From the NCBI GenBank assembly GCA_015179045.1, contig WHUZ01000032.1, positions 558,001 to 622,000 on the forward strand: a stretch of DNA of 64,000 nucleotides, read 5' to 3'. The notes under the pieces were generated by a model. The model searched no databases, was not told the origin of the DNA, and saw nothing but the letters and a program-made list of their open reading frames with translations. Below are positions 26,007-42,627 of this stretch, one piece after another (within the stretch, counting starts at the first letter, position 1; each line of letters opens with the position of its first letter). A program made the translations under genes and the position numbers. Origin of the DNA: Kalaharituber pfeilii (Eukaryota; Ascomycota; Pezizomycetes; Pezizales; Pezizaceae).

Positions 26007-26519
26007 TCAAAGTTCGTCTGGCATTTCTTCTAGGGTATCTTTTTCTTTGAATACTGCTACCAGGATTCCAGTCTTGCCTTTTCGAAGTAGCACCTTACTG
26101 AATGATCAACAAACCCCGGTCAATATCAGCCCTTCCGACGATCTCTGCAAGCAATTGCACAGCGGGGAAGTGGGAACTACAAGACTTACCTATCTTTGTA
26201 CGCAACTGCTCCAACCCCCTTTGAGTCCAATGCTGTGCGTGCTGCGATGGTAAGGTATGTTGCATCTGCTTCCGTTGCTTTCCCACGTGCTACAGTTTTT
26301 TCCCAGCCTGGATCAGTATACACAAGCGAAAATTACGGGCCGGCGGGGCGCATACCTCCCAAACAAAGTCCTGTAGCAGGGTCCACAAGTAATGCGCCTG
26401 TGATATTCGATGATTCCATGCTGCGCCTGGACCGTTAGCAGGTGTTAATGCGGCCGAAATATGCACGCAAGTGAAACATACACACTGTCTAGCCATTTTG
26501 AAACGGCTACGCTATCCAT
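26007..26519 (-). CDS. LAMTOR5/HBXIP-like roadblock-fold Ragulator subunit
   Basis: LAMTOR5 is a small subunit of the Ragulator complex that anchors Rag GTPases on vacuole/lysosome membranes for TORC1 signalling. Four minus-strand exons, 26482-26519, 26356-26420, 26190-26289 and 26007-26097, join in frame to about 97 aa; the human protein is 91 aa. Donors are GTATGT, GTATGC and GTAAGT. Acceptors are GCGCAG, CTGTAG and ATTCAG. The product starts MDSVAVSKWLDSVMESSN, then ITGALLVDPATGLCLGARGK, then a helix EADATYLTIAARTALDSKGVG, then strands KVLLRKGKTGILVAVFKE. The pattern GALLxDxxxGLCLxxRG followed by a helix and an ITVAVHK-like strand is that of LAMTOR5. No single exon exceeds 100 nt, so simple frame scans miss it. 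The assignment is by eye and needs a structure or profile check. Confidence 0.75.
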
Positions 26520-29500
26520 GGCTTGACTTGACGCTGTGAAACGAAATGAGACAGGTACGTGAAGGATAACACCGCAAGCTTAGCAAGGCTTAATCTCGTG
26601 CCCAGTGAGAGGCTGCCGAAGGGTTCAAATTTAAGGCTGAACGAGAAGAAATAGATTGACCAAGATTTGAAGAGCTAGGCTATATGTGATTCCTAATATT
26701 GGTTCGTCTCTTGTAGTGGGAAGAAAGTTATTGATGTGCTGATTGATGAGGGGATAAGTCAATCCTTTGATGGCAGGTTGGTCCTATTTGCTGGTCTTTA
26801 TATCTCCATGGTATTAGCATAGACTCCCCAATAACCAAGCCATTGGACTAGATTTCATTCCCCCCCACCCCCCCACCACCTTTTTCATTCCCCGTATGTA
26901 TTATATCCTGAACCAGAAACTCAAATTTTTTTGATGTCCTAAATGCGGATATTACATCAAATTATGACGCTGATGCAGCGGCCAGTAATTGCAGCAAAAT
27001 CACGCCCAAAAAGGATTGGGGTTAGACAAAAGGGTAGGTGGTAGAGTGGAAATGTAGAGAAGGGGTTTAATGAGTATTATAGGGGGTTGATGCTATGAAA
27101 CAGGCAGCTTCTTGAATTGATTGCTCGCGTTTTGGTTCCGTCTAGCTACGCGTATGTCTTAAGTATAAGATGGTAGTTGCAGAGCATATGAAGGGCAGCA
27201 AATGACCCAGTCTCTCTTTTTTGCCGCTGCCACATTCGTCGCGGATGAGCTTTATGAACGCAGAGCTGCGCATGTCTTGATGCCCGTATTGCTCGGACAC
27301 CCCGCCCCCTCTCTCGCTGGGTGGCATCCACCCACATACCACCCGCATACTCAACCCCATAAATAACCCCGGTTCTCTCCACAACCCAGACTTTACATGC
27401 ATCGAAATAGCACCAGGGAAAATAACAAGCGACAATTAATCCTAGAAAACTAACACTGACCTTTTATTCTGTCTTTTGCCGCTGTCTCAATATGTACGAA
27501 ATATCAGCGCTGCTGATGGAGATATGGCGAGCAGTACCGATCGGAATATAGCTCTGCAGTGCGAGGTTACAGGCAGCTGGTAGAGCGGCGTATCCTCGGA
27601 GGGGAGGGACTGTACGCCAGCCCGGCCGCTCGGTGCAATGACGTGAGATACCGTGTAGGACGATCAAGTGTGCGGGGGGTCGGGTGGCAGCTGCGGTAAC
27701 CGTGCGTCGAGTTGAGCAGATGAAAGTCGACTGGGTCCTCAAATCGCCAGGTGTCGAGGGAAGCAGAGGGATGCAGCAACGCTGGTGCTGGGGGCGGCGA
27801 ACAGAGGGAGGTGCAGGAGGCTGCGTGGGTCTGGCAGCGTGCGGCGATATTGGATCGGGGATTGTTGTGGGGACAGCGGGGGCTAGGCGGAAGCAACCTT
27901 ACCTGTCAGGTGCAGCGTAGGTGCGCCGATGGGGGGAAGGAGCACTCCCCCTGTGCGGATGCTGTCTCGGAACGTGCTCGAAACCGCTCGTCGGGCGCAA
28001 GGCCGGGACAGCGAAATCAACTTGGCAGCTAGGCGCAAGAGAGACGGGCTCAATTGGCAATGGGTTCTTGGAGGCCGGACGGGCCAAAGAAGATGGTTCC
28101 GTACGATGATGCGGAGCCAAATCGTGCACTGGACGGACTGAGCGTGCGCATACAAGCCTAGCGGGGCCTGAGGCGTACCTGGCTGTTGAGGTGGTATCTG
28201 CTCAGGCTGAATGCTCACTGTGCTGACCGTCGGGGGGGTAACAAGGCCCGTTTATAGAGCGTGTCGGGAAAGTTGCAGGAGGTCGGCGCGGATCGAGAAA
28301 CAGAAGCGTTCAGCAAGCCTCCAGCCACCGTTCAGGTCCAGGGCGCTGAGACGGACTAGTGGCTGTCTGTAGAGTGCTTGCGTGTGTGGGCGACATTTTC
28401 AGGAACGCGTATCCGCTTGGAGGCCGGTGATTAACCTACATAAGGCACTATGATAAGAGACAAGAGGAAAACAAAAAAATCCGAGGAAATAAATGAAAAA
28501 TGCATGAATACGTCCAAGTGCGTTCGCAGGGGAAAAAGAAATGGAGCTTTCCATGCAGCCTGTGACAAGGCAAGCCGCTTCCGCTTCCTGGCTCGACCCG
28601 TGGCCAGAGGCTATCATATCCACTGGCGTCCCCAGATACCTCATGTGCAGACTATTATTTAAGAACTCCTCAACCCGCGAGGCCAAAAGGTCGCCTATTG
28701 GACATTCAGCAGGGTGAAGGTGCTGTGCCTGCTTCCCGTGTTGCGAGTGAATCCATATGCATAAGTACGTTATCATTGCGAGCGGGCCGCCCGAATTGAA
28801 ACACATGAGGCCTTGTCTGGAGAGCATTGCGAAGCGCAGCTTCTGATTGCATGTTGTCTCACAGCTTCTGACTAAGTACTCTACATCATACCTACCTTAT
28901 CCACGGTGCGAATCCGGGCGTTGTGTCGCAGTCTGTTTACACCCCGCCTGAAAACTAGATCGTGATCTATGACGGAGCGTTGCTGCTATCATACTTTAGT
29001 CATCCCCCATGTAAAGTATTTTGCCCGTGCTCTCAGCCTGGCAAGTCGGGGTGGCGTGGGTCCGGAAGAAAACGTGGGCTAGCTTCAGCGCTAGCTTCAG
29101 CGCTAGCTGCCATGCTGTAGTGCGGAGCTATGATGTTGACTGCTAGTCACTGGGACCGGGGCTGGCTATGGTCTGAATTGTACCAAGTGTCTCGAGGACT
29201 TGGGCCTCTCTTAGAAAGACTGGGGACGAGGCTATAGAAAGACTAGGTATGTGCTATCGTTAGGTAGCCATGCTCATGGTTTGCGATATTAGCCCTGTCC
29301 TTCACTGCTCCTTATGCATCCACGCTATGCATTAAATTGGCGGATATATTAAAAAGTGCAAGTACTCTACTTTATAGAGAAAACCTTTTCAATGCCAGCA
29401 AAAATTTTATGCATTAAGACAATGACATTCATAAAATGCCTATGAAACTCATTCAAGGTCTCTTTTAGATGTTTCAGCTCTTATCTTTCTTGCATAGATA

Positions 29501-30230
29501 ATCTGATGCTTCTCAAATTTACTTGCTGCTCACTGCTTGTTAGTAGTTGTTGACATCTTGGCTGTTCTCATGAGTGCTTGTCGGCAGTCCGTTACAGATT
29601 TCTATTAGTTCAAGATTCACTTATGCTTTATTTTATAGTCTCGAATATTTCTTGATTTGGTTATTTCCTATGCTAGTAAGTCAATACAAAATGTGCTGCA
29701 CTAGCTGGTGAGGAGGAGTCTGAACTCAGCTGCCAAGGTTGCATGGCTAATTAGTCACAATTTTCTATAACGAAAACCTTGCTATAACGAAAAGAAAGGG
29801 CCAAATTTTACGTGTTCGTTATAGCAAGGTCTGACTGTAACTGCATCCGGCGTGGCATCTGCAGGGGTAGGCTTGGCGCAAGGTACATTCGCTTACATAG
29901 CCAACCTCGGTGCTTGGCGCACCGTTACCCTGGCGCCCAAGCGCTGACTCGCTGCCTAAGCTATGAGTTGCTCCGACACTAAGCTTGCTAGCGTCAACCC
30001 GGCACTACCGCCAGATTGCCTGTATCCTGACCATCAAATCTTCCCCCCCGGAAAGCCTGAGCCAGGGAGATTCCAACCTACGCCTTCACTATCGGGGCTT
30101 ATTTGCTGTTCTATTGACACCGATTACACACACGCACGCCCTGCCTATCCAGGATAAACGCATACACGTTCCGGCCTTAGTCCTCCATATCTGACCGCAA
30201 TCACGCTTCTTCAACGCAAATCGAAGCAAC
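26520..30230. other. Gene-poor region with a possible uncharacterised gene and a transposon end
   Basis: No gene reaches my threshold. 27480-28260 is GC-rich with overlapping proline-rich frames on the minus strand (for example 27899-28129) and a consensus donor CAGGTAAG at about 27900, so a rapidly evolving gene is possible but unproven. 28960-29110 has a short tandem of GCTAGCTTCAGC units at about 29078-29107. 29300-29720 is AT-rich. 29760-29839 holds a transposon terminal fragment, listed separately. 30000-30230 is the leader of the Rab gene. Confidence 0.4.
29772..29839. mobile_element. Terminal fragment of a TA-inserting (pogo/Tc1-mariner-type) element
   Basis: ACCTTGCTATAACGAA at about 29776 is repeated in inverted form as TTCGTTATAGCAAGGT (29816-29831), followed by CTGACTGTA. 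Ends of the form TACAGTCAGACCTTGCTATA are typical of pogo-like DNA transposons in fungi (family knowledge), and TA would be the target dinucleotide. I did not find a matching opposite end nearby, so this is a solo end or a very small foldback derivative. Confidence 0.45.
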
Positions 30231-31239
<1,009 letters not shown>

Positions 31240-33039
31240 AGAGGATATTGATATGACAACATGAATGAAGTTGTAGTAGTGGAGGGACTACGAGCTATGC
31301 CAACGCAACGGACAAAAACGGCGTTATAGTTTGGGGATGTCATACTAATTTAATGCACTTCTTGGAATGACGAATTAAGTAATAATGGGGAACTCTGAAT
31401 TGCACTCTTTGTTTTATGTAGATCATGGCTAGATCATTTTTCCCTTTCCAAGTCTGTTGACCTCAATATACCTTTCTCCTTGCCTGCCATACATTTCCAG
31501 ACAGTCATCCGGCGTGGCTACTGGCTATCTCTACCTTGTTCCCTTAAACAATCCTCAGAAGGACTCTTTGAGGGCTTGGGGACGAGGCTATCAAAAGTGG
31601 TGCAAGACTACATACCCCCTTTGGAGACTTGGCTATGCAACAGGCGCGTATGCAACAGCTGTGGACGGTTGTTTCGTTAAACAAAATGAATTTAGAAACA
31701 GCAAAACATGTTTTAAGTCGTCCTATATTGAAACTCTGTAACGAAGTATCATGTCTTGGAAAACTCGAAGTGGTGTGGTTACCATTTTCGGCAAAGTTTT
31801 GTAAATGCCAAGATTTGCAACTTACATACATTGGGACCGCTAGCATTGCCAGTAGGGTACCAGCTACAACAGTAAGCAGCATTTGCAATGTCCGTAAACA
31901 TCCACAGCAAATAAAAGAAGCCCAAGGAAAGGCAAGGGGGCCTATAGGCAAAACATCGATATTACAGATGTCAATGAAGGTTTAGAACAGCTGAGAGAGG
32001 AGCTTATCACTGCGCATTCTTCTGCCTCGCTGTTCGAGTTAATACGATGAATTCCAGAGGAGTCATCAAGGAGCAGGCGAATGACCAGCTATTTACGCTT
32101 AAGCAGTCGGGGAAAAGGGAATAGTCAAGAGGGAGTTTAAAACGAAGTTTAAAATGCAGAAGGTGCTCAAAAAGTGAGATCCTCAATGGTTGGTAAGCGA
32201 TCCTAGCTGATTCAGCGAGAAAGCGAAACTCGGAGTCATCCTGGAAAAGAAGCTGAAGAATTTGGTATCGTATAAGATGCAGAAAATGAAGGACATAGCT
32301 ATGGTTTCACCACTGTTTTGCTGTTGCAAAAGACCGACTCAAAGGAGCTGCGTTATCCGTGGGCGGAGCCAGAACCGGAGAAGAATTCTCGTATTTGCAA
32401 AAAAACGCCAGAGATCAAGCCTCCGCCAGCATTGATAATGGCACTGGTATCGCCTGAGAGGAGTGAGACGGCCCAGTTTGCCTCGCGGTGTGGGATGGTC
32501 GCCCATGCGTCGGCGCACATCATCTTTGTCTTCGTCGCCTTTGTCATCGCCGCCGTTTTGAGCCCCGTAAGGAGGATATATCCGCTGTCCTGCTCTGTTC
32601 TCAGTCGTACGACCCGCGGGATGCATCTGAATCTTTATCCTCGCGGCCATTGATGCCGAGCCTATCTTTTCTTCTGGGCTTTCTCCGTGTTGGACATTCT
32701 GCTTTGACTCTGCGCAGGGTATACGGTGAAGCTATTTCCAGTCTGCGATGCCGTCCCCCGATGTGCCCATAGGGATGGAAAAACTAACATCTTGGCGCCG
32801 CTAACTCTCCTCACGTGACCTGGCCTTACCATTGATATCTGCAGGGCTTTTGGCTTAGTCATCCACACCTTCGCATTTAGCGTTCCAGAATCTTGAGCCC
32901 CAGCAGAGCGCGGGTGCGAATAACACGACTAAAATTCACCTATAGAAAACCCATCTGTGGCGTTCTCCGCACGGCATCAATACTCAAACACCAAAAGACC
33001 TTTGCCAATTAGGTATTTCATTCCAAGGGCCTTTCAAAA
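31240..33039. other. Intergenic, Ypt6 to Cdc5; unresolved coding potential
   Basis: Contains several medium open frames without recognisable families: plus strand near 31629-31985, and both strands at 32318-32870. On the minus strand, 32868 to 32763 has ATG, a GTAAGG donor and a TTAG acceptor in suitable spacing for a gene divergent from Cdc5, but the downstream frame does not stay open. I could not build a convincing model. The phrase GGGGACGAGGCTAT at about 31579 recurs at 29223, hinting at a dispersed repeat. Confidence 0.35.
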
Positions 33040-35661
<2,622 letters not shown>

Positions 35662-37272
35662 GGGGGGGTGTAATGAGAGAATTTGTATAGTACGGTATCA
35701 TTTCCTTGTCTTGTATTTTTTACCTTTCATTTTTCATTTTCATTTTCATTGTTCTTTCTACATGTTGTCGTTATAGACTCAAAGTTGTCTGAGCTCATGG
35801 GTTTTGAGAATATTTGAAATTGGTCATATATGCATATTCTTACTTTTTTTTTTTTTTTTTTTTTTTCCCTAAAAGAATTAATTTTTAGTATTCTATCCCA
35901 CTTCTATCCACCTGTAACTTCCTATACGCGGCTGACTACCTTTCTGCTATGGCTGAACTTGATGTGAATCAGAACCTCAGCTCAGGTAACCGGAACAAAA
36001 AGATAAGCGCTCCTTCGATGTAAAGTCCTCTGAAATGCTTTTTTCTCTAACTTAATATTGAATTATACGGGGAAATCAAAATAATATTCTCGTGCGCAGT
36101 CAGAAATAGATTCTTGGATATTGATATGCATGAGAATTTTTGAACGTATGGTATGGGCAACAAACTTATCAATATACCAGTTATTACAAGACTAGTAGTA
36201 TCTACTGATATTCACGTGCATACACATTCATGAAACCACAGGCTCCTCCCCCCCCCCCCCCCCAAAAAAAGCAAAGCAAGTAAAAGATGCACCACTCTAT
36301 GTACCTTTCGTACCTTATTTTGTTCTCTTCTCAAGCAATCGAATCAAGCAAGGAAGCTTTTTCTATAAAAGCAATCCAAATCATAAAGCAAATCCCAAAC
36401 ACAAAATATAACTCGTATTTACAAAAAAAAACAAAAGAAGAAAATAAAAATGCGTAAGGCATATTTCACATAAACTAATCTTTTTTTTTTGTTCTTTCTT
36501 TGGGGGGCGGGGCCTTTCCGGAAGAAATGAGATGCAGAAAATGTAGTAAAACCGAAGGGGGGGAAAAGAAACCAACCAAACCACCAGCAGCAAAATGTTA
36601 CGTGAATAAGAGAAAAAAACATACAACGAGGGAGAAAAAGTATAACCCACCTGAATGACAACAAACCACCGTCTACCAACTTTCAAACCGAATACCTTTG
36701 CGGGCTGGCCTTCCCACTTATTAAATTTCCCCCCTCCTGCTCTCTCGCTCCACTTCCCTCACTTGCCCAGCATCGGTGTGCGAATTGTGCTCTCCCCAGT
36801 CGGCGGCGGTGCTTTCTCCCTCATGCCGTCAGAAGGTGCCCCATAGCTTTCGAAAAGCGTTGAGAAGAAGAGATGGAATTATGAAATATATGTCATGTAT
36901 GTCGTCTTCCCTCAACAAAGAAAAGCTCTTGCTTTTGTCTATCCCGAACAAAAGACGAAAAAAAAGAAAGAAAAAAAAGAGAGGAGAAAAAAAAAGAGAG
37001 AGAATAAAACAGCTGATTGTTACAAACTCTGGAAAAAGGATGTGCTAAAAGAGAACATTTAAGAAACAAGTCATGATCGATGAGTGGTGAGATGTCGCAA
37101 CTGTTGTCGACCGGATGGGCAAATAGGCGAAGGTGAACTGAGCAGGGGAGAGAAAAAAGGCTATGATATGCCAAAACATGATGGGGAAAATTCGTGGATC
37201 GGCTTATATATGAGCGGTTTTTTTTTTTTTTTTTTTTTTTCAAAAAAAATTATTTATTATTATTGTTATATT
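35662..37272. other. Convergent intergenic region with homopolymer tracts
   Basis: Lies between the 3' ends of the Cdc5 gene and the mitochondrial RNA polymerase gene. Contains a T-run (about 35846-35867), a C-run followed by an A-run (about 36247-36270), further A- and T-rich microsatellites at 36420-36500 and 36950-37010, and a T-run at 37219-37240. No coding evidence. Confidence 0.5.
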
Positions 37273-40200
37273 TCAAGAGAAGAAATACTGACTGTGTTCC
37301 AAGCGCGTGACGTCAAATTCACCCTACAAAAGAAACAAATATTAGAGTCAATCGGCAAAGGGAGGAAAAATTGAAGAATGCAAGGATATCTACCTTCTTA
37401 GGAACAGGTGGGAAAGTCAATGCCATCCATACGTTAACCTTCACACCGGCTCTCAACGACTGGGAATAATTCCTCTTTTTAGGCTTCTTCTTCCTCGCTG
37501 GCGTTTCCTCTTCTTCCATTTCCTCTCCTTCCTTTATCTCCGTCTCCGCGTTCTTCGTCTTCTTCTTCTTCGTAGTCTTCTTAGCTTTGACGCCGTCCTC
37601 ACCGCCTGCAACACTCTCATCTATCAATGTACCATCGATTTGTGCCCCCTCATTGTCAACGTCGGCGGAGCCTTGCTGTAATAGTCCTTCGACTTCCGCA
37701 GCGGCATCAGGTACCTCCTCTTCCGAGCCAAGCATGACAACTTGTGGTTGAGAGCTTGAAGATTGCTGTTCGGTCATGTCATCGGTTGCCATACCAGATT
37801 TGCACAGGAGCTGTTTGAGCTCGCCCTTTTCGAGCTCAGTTGCAGTATCCGCTTCGTAGTGCTCTGGGGGTGCCGCCTCAGCAATGGAGGCCGCAGTGAC
37901 CATGTTCCTGCCTCGCTCCTGCTCTTCAGGGTCCTCTGACCGAAGAAGACTGTCTCGCTCCATCTCCATAACAAGTTCCTCACTTGCAGTGAGAGCCTTT
38001 CCACGAGCAGCAGCTTGCCTAAGACGATGAGTGCGAATACGTGCACCAACCCTAGATGTTTCCGGAAATGATGCTAGGTATTTGTAGCCGGCATACCGAG
38101 TAGTGAATTCCTCATAAAGCTTTGTGATGAGATCAGATGAATGAAGATTAATGAACGCATCACGAAGAATTCGGTTTAGGGTATCGACATCGCTAGGATG
38201 GGTCCAGAAAGAGTCGTGCACAGCAGCAAAAGTCAAACCGGTCTTATGGCATTCAAGTGCAGATAGTAACATATGTGTGGCATCCAACGAATGAATATAG
38301 TTTGGAGGGAACGCAGTCATCTGCTTCCTAGAATTGACTTCGTCGATGATATTTGGATCGGATATGAAAAGGTTCTGCAGGTGGGTTGCAATAAGTTGCG
38401 AAGCTTTCTGACGATATGGCTGCACAACTGGGAGCCCCAGAGGGGTTGTCCAGACAACGGATGCCATATAAAAGAACTTTTTGCCTAGATTATCGCTCTT
38501 CTTTTTTGCACTAGCTGTCAGTTTAGATTCAGTAGGTAAAGGCTTTCCTTGACGGTCAGCTTCCTCAGCCGCATATGTCGCCATCTGGGTAGGTGACAGA
38601 GATCGCGAAATACGCCAGGCACTTTTCCCAAGCCAGTCCTGAATATTGTGAGCCCCAGTAAACATACTTCGGACACATTCAAAAACTTTGCGCGTAACGT
38701 AAGTTGCATGTGCCAATACGTCAAAGTCTTCCAGTTCAGGCAGCTCCTTCAGCTGGTTATAAATCTGATCTTTTGCGCCAATGAAAGTGACACCATAGAC
38801 ATTAGTCATGACAGTTTGCTTCACAACCTTCCGCGTTATGAGATTTATAAGCCTGATCGCCATTTCATTCCCTGCTTCCGCGTCTTGTTTGAGCTTCTCC
38901 TTGACCAAGGTAGCAACACCAGTATAAACGTCCTGGGGTCTATCGCTTGGCTCTAAGTTAACTTGACGAGCTCCAACCTCGTCGCCACCCAGAGCAGCGT
39001 AATGTTGGAGCCCGTTGCAGGTTCCATCCTGTGCTACCGGAAGTTGACATTTGTATTTTGTTGGATCTTCAAGTAACATGGCCTCACTCAGAGCAAAGCA
39101 TGCTGCCAGGCATTGCCAAGGGTCTTCAGCTTGAAGCCACCATTTTTTTCCCTCAACAAGAGTCAGTAAAGTTTTAAGAGGGTATTATGAGAAAACAGCC
39201 TTACCGTCAGTGGATTTTGCACTGAATCATTGATATCATCCATGTGATCTATTGAAAATTGCTCCCTCTCCTTGAAGCTGGCTTTGTCAAACCCATACAC
39301 GTTCGACAAATGAATTCTCAGCCATTTCAAACCAGTCGCACCCAACTCCTTACCTTCATGGAACATCAACAAGCCACGGCACAAATCGTTACCAATGTGA
39401 TTCAGATGAGGTGGAATAGGGTAGGCACGGCCTCTGAAGTCGATATTGTGAGGGAAATAGAGCTTCTCTTTCAAGAATGCACGAGCAATCTCAAGCTTGA
39501 AGTTTACATCACAACGAAGAGAATGGTGATTACTCTTTTGGGCAACAGCAATCTTCATCTCCCTGGTCCACCTTGCTCGTGTCAAAGGATCCGCTGTGGG
39601 CTCTGGCTCTGGAGGGAACTCAATTTGAAGCTCACGAGGAGGGATCTCAGCAAGAGCAATTCCGCTATTCCAGACGTCAAGGATGACCTGGAAGATCTTC
39701 TCGTTGATTGCCCAAGAGGTACTGCCGAGAACATCCAGTCCAGCAAAGAGCTGTTCCAGATCACCTCTTGCAGCTGCGGTGTTGACATAGAGATCTTGTT
39801 CACGGGAGTCCTTCGTACGTACTGCCTTGACTACTGAATAGTAGTAACCACCATCGCGAGGCCCCATCCATGGACGGGGTGCAACAATCATTGGCAAGTG
39901 CCTAGAAATGACACTCATACGGAGAGGTTCCGCGCCCAATCTCCGAACAAGCTCTGAATTCAGCTTGATAACGCCAAGCTTTTTACCTCGGACATACTGA
40001 TAGTTGTGTAAGAAAGCAGGTTGAATAAGTTGCAGATTGTCATCCTTCAACCCCTCTTTCTTTAACCCTTGGTCCTCCATAGCTCGTTTGTCTCGATTTC
40101 TTCTGAGATTAATGGAGATTTTGGCGCAGTGTATCAGCATAGATATTAAGACAGCCCCTAGTTTCACCTTCACAACCGTTGGCCACTCAGGCCGCAGGGC

Positions 40201-41831
40201 AGCTTCCGGTGGAATATTACTTTTTGCCTGCCGGATACGTTCTCTTCGAACGAACATGTTGAATTTAAATGCACTGCTGAAAGCCTCGCTCAACAGCTCC
40301 TTCGATCTTGTTGTGCTTTTCTGTATTTCCTCCGCGAGAACTTCACTCTCCAGCATATTCCCAACGCTCACGACTGCCTTCGAAGTTTTAACACCATCAA
40401 CAATGACGCTTCCCTCATTGCATACCTTGATAAGCTCCAGCATAGTGATGACAGAGAGTTTCTCCGGGGAGAGAAGTCTCATATAGGGACCGTACATACA
40501 TCTATCCCCGTTTCCTAACCTATCAGGCAATTTTTCCGCTTCCATAATGCGCCCTAGTTCTTGCCTGATAAGTGGCACAAATTGGGTATGCCATTCGTAG
40601 AGCATGGCATTAAGATTCTTCCCACCAGAGAGTACACCAGCCTGTTGTCGTTGTTCAAAATCTTTTCTCCAACGATCAAGCGAACTCTGGATAGCATCCT
40701 CCTCTAGTAGCTTCTGTCTTTGCAATGGGTTGACAGGCCCAACTGTCGGATCCTTCAAGCCAGGGATATAATCGGGATCAATGAGGGACCGAAGAGACTG
40801 TTTTATGGCTGCCAGTCCGTGCCCTTTGACCGCTGTAGGTATGACCTCTGAAACTGAAAGCGCGGCTGGCCTCTCCACCTCTATTGAGCTTGCTAAAAGC
40901 TCTCGTTGCTCCTCACTAAGTTCGTTCCATTTTATTTGAGTTGCCTAAAGCGTACCTAATTTTAGTACTTTGATCAGTGGTCTTCTGAAGCAGGAAAGTG
41001 ACTTCGAACCTTTGCAATATACTTCACCTCCGCTGGTTCAAAAACCGGTTTTGCAAGGACTTCACTGATGGGAATTTCTGAATTATGAGCTGTTTTGACA
41101 TAATTCCTTAGATATACTTGTCCAACAGCTTCATCCGGTTGAAGGAGGCTTCCCTTCAAGAGCAGCGAGATTGTTTCAGCATTCGGGGCTACTTGATATT
41201 TTGCCCTCATTCTCTCTTCATACCACATGAAAAAAAGTTTGAGGTGCTGTTTATCCTCTTGAGCTTTCTGAAGCAGAGAGTTCAAAAAAGTGTTGTGGCA
41301 TGAGGTAAGCTCCGGATCATCAGGTTCCAGCATCGTGTGTATTTGCTTAAGTATGAGCTGCCCTCGAGCAAGCTGTCCGGCCTGTACACAGACATAGTAA
41401 CTAGAGAGGATATCCGACTTTTCGGAAAGCATTGTATGGCCGTGGTGGTGAGCTGGAATATTCGGCCTCTCAGGAGGATCGAGGATGATAAACGACTGTG
41501 GAACGAATAGTGGTTTCGGAGCCGTAACAGGCTCGGTGCCATATAGCGATACTCCGTCATCATATGGAGCATCGGGCAGTACAGCCGCATTAGTCTGAAA
41601 ATGCCTAACTGGCTCCGAGGCTTTCTCCAATGGCTTCGTTGCTGGCCGGGACGGCGGAGTTGTAGCAGTAGAACTTGGGCGGGAAGCACGCCTGCTTAGG
41701 GTCGTAGGATATAGCCATGGCAATGTGGGTAGTGAGGGCAATTGCGCGGTATATGGAGCGGTTGGAGATGGCCGGAGCTTACTCCGGAGGATGTCCCGGG
41801 GCAGGCGCTTGGCTGCTGCTCTGGCGAGCAT
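37273..41831 (-). CDS. RPO41: Mitochondrial DNA-directed RNA polymerase (T7-like)
   Basis: Single-subunit phage-type RNA polymerase that transcribes mitochondrial DNA. About 1456 aa, minus-strand exons 41010-41831, 39205-40944, 37394-39151 and 37273-37323. The N-terminus (MLARAAAKRLPRDILRSKLR) is an Arg-rich mitochondrial presequence. A helical N-terminal domain follows. The palm carries motif A in PVAQDGTCNGLQHY (catalytic Asp896), motif B in RKVVKQTVMTNVYG (Arg961, Lys965, Tyr973) and motif C in AAVHDSFWTHP (Asp1167). FPHNIDFRGRAYPIPPHLNH and GDEVGARQVNL are also family hallmarks. A long acidic/Lys-rich insertion lies before the C-terminal end, KRNYSQSLRAGVKVNVWMAL to the terminal FFS, the foot that closes on the active site. 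The last exon is only 51 nt. The frame is intact throughout. Its start faces the next gene across about 0.8 kb. Confidence 0.97.
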
Positions 41832-42627
41832 TGTTCGGCGTAATCAATGCTATTCTACAGGGTTATGAGGAGGGGTACGAGATGAGATGCTTGAGGGGGT
41901 GCACTCAGATGTAACCAGTAGCTATTAACAAATGGAGAATGTATATCAATTGGCGTTCAATGGCAAGGCGCTGTGGCCAACAATGTGGAGTGTTGGGGGA
42001 AGGGGGGAAGGGGGGGTAATGTGGACAAATGAATGTCTGAGGGGGAGGTTTGGAGCAAGCAGGTGTGCGAGGCTTCTGAGCACACACTGTGGGAGAGATT
42101 GGGGACAGTCAAAAAACGGGGCCTTTTCGGTTTTGAGTGCTCGAGCGGGCGCGGAGTGCAGGCCCAGGCGGATGCAATTGAGGGCGTAGCGGCGCAAGAG
42201 TTTGACGTTCAGATGCCGGGCGTCAATGTTCGTTTTTATCTCTCGTTTTTACTTTTTCTTTCCTTTTTTTTTTTTTTTTTCTTGTCCATAGAATGTAACG
42301 TCTCTGCGCCGCTATCCTATTTTCATCTTAGCGGAGGGGTCCTGCATGGAGGGGTTCTCCGGGCGTGGCAGCACCCCGCTTCCGTGGCGCAGACGACGCT
42401 TGCTTTGCTACAGAACGTGGCTGCACAGCCTTGGCATCCGATGCTTATCATACCTGGATGGGAGTCATAGTCCCAGCCTCGACCAGCTTGATACCCCCAG
42501 TGTATGTATGATACTTATCCGACTACACGCGATCTAGCTTTGCCAGGCCCTGGTGCTTACGCTTGAAAGTGTACTGTAACGTTTGGCCCTCCAGCTCGCT
42601 CTTCGCCATCCATATCTCCCCCCCCAT
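41832..42627. promoter_or_regulatory. Divergent promoter region (RPO41 / unknown-function gene)
   Basis: About 0.8 kb separates the divergent starts at 41831 (-) and 42628 (+), so both promoters must lie here. Includes a T-run at about 42267-42280. No defined regulatory motif could be assigned with confidence. Confidence 0.4.

Noticed and set aside
32339..32868. Possible minus-strand gene divergent from CEF1
   Set aside because: An ATG, donor and acceptor are present, but the frame closes in every combination I tried.
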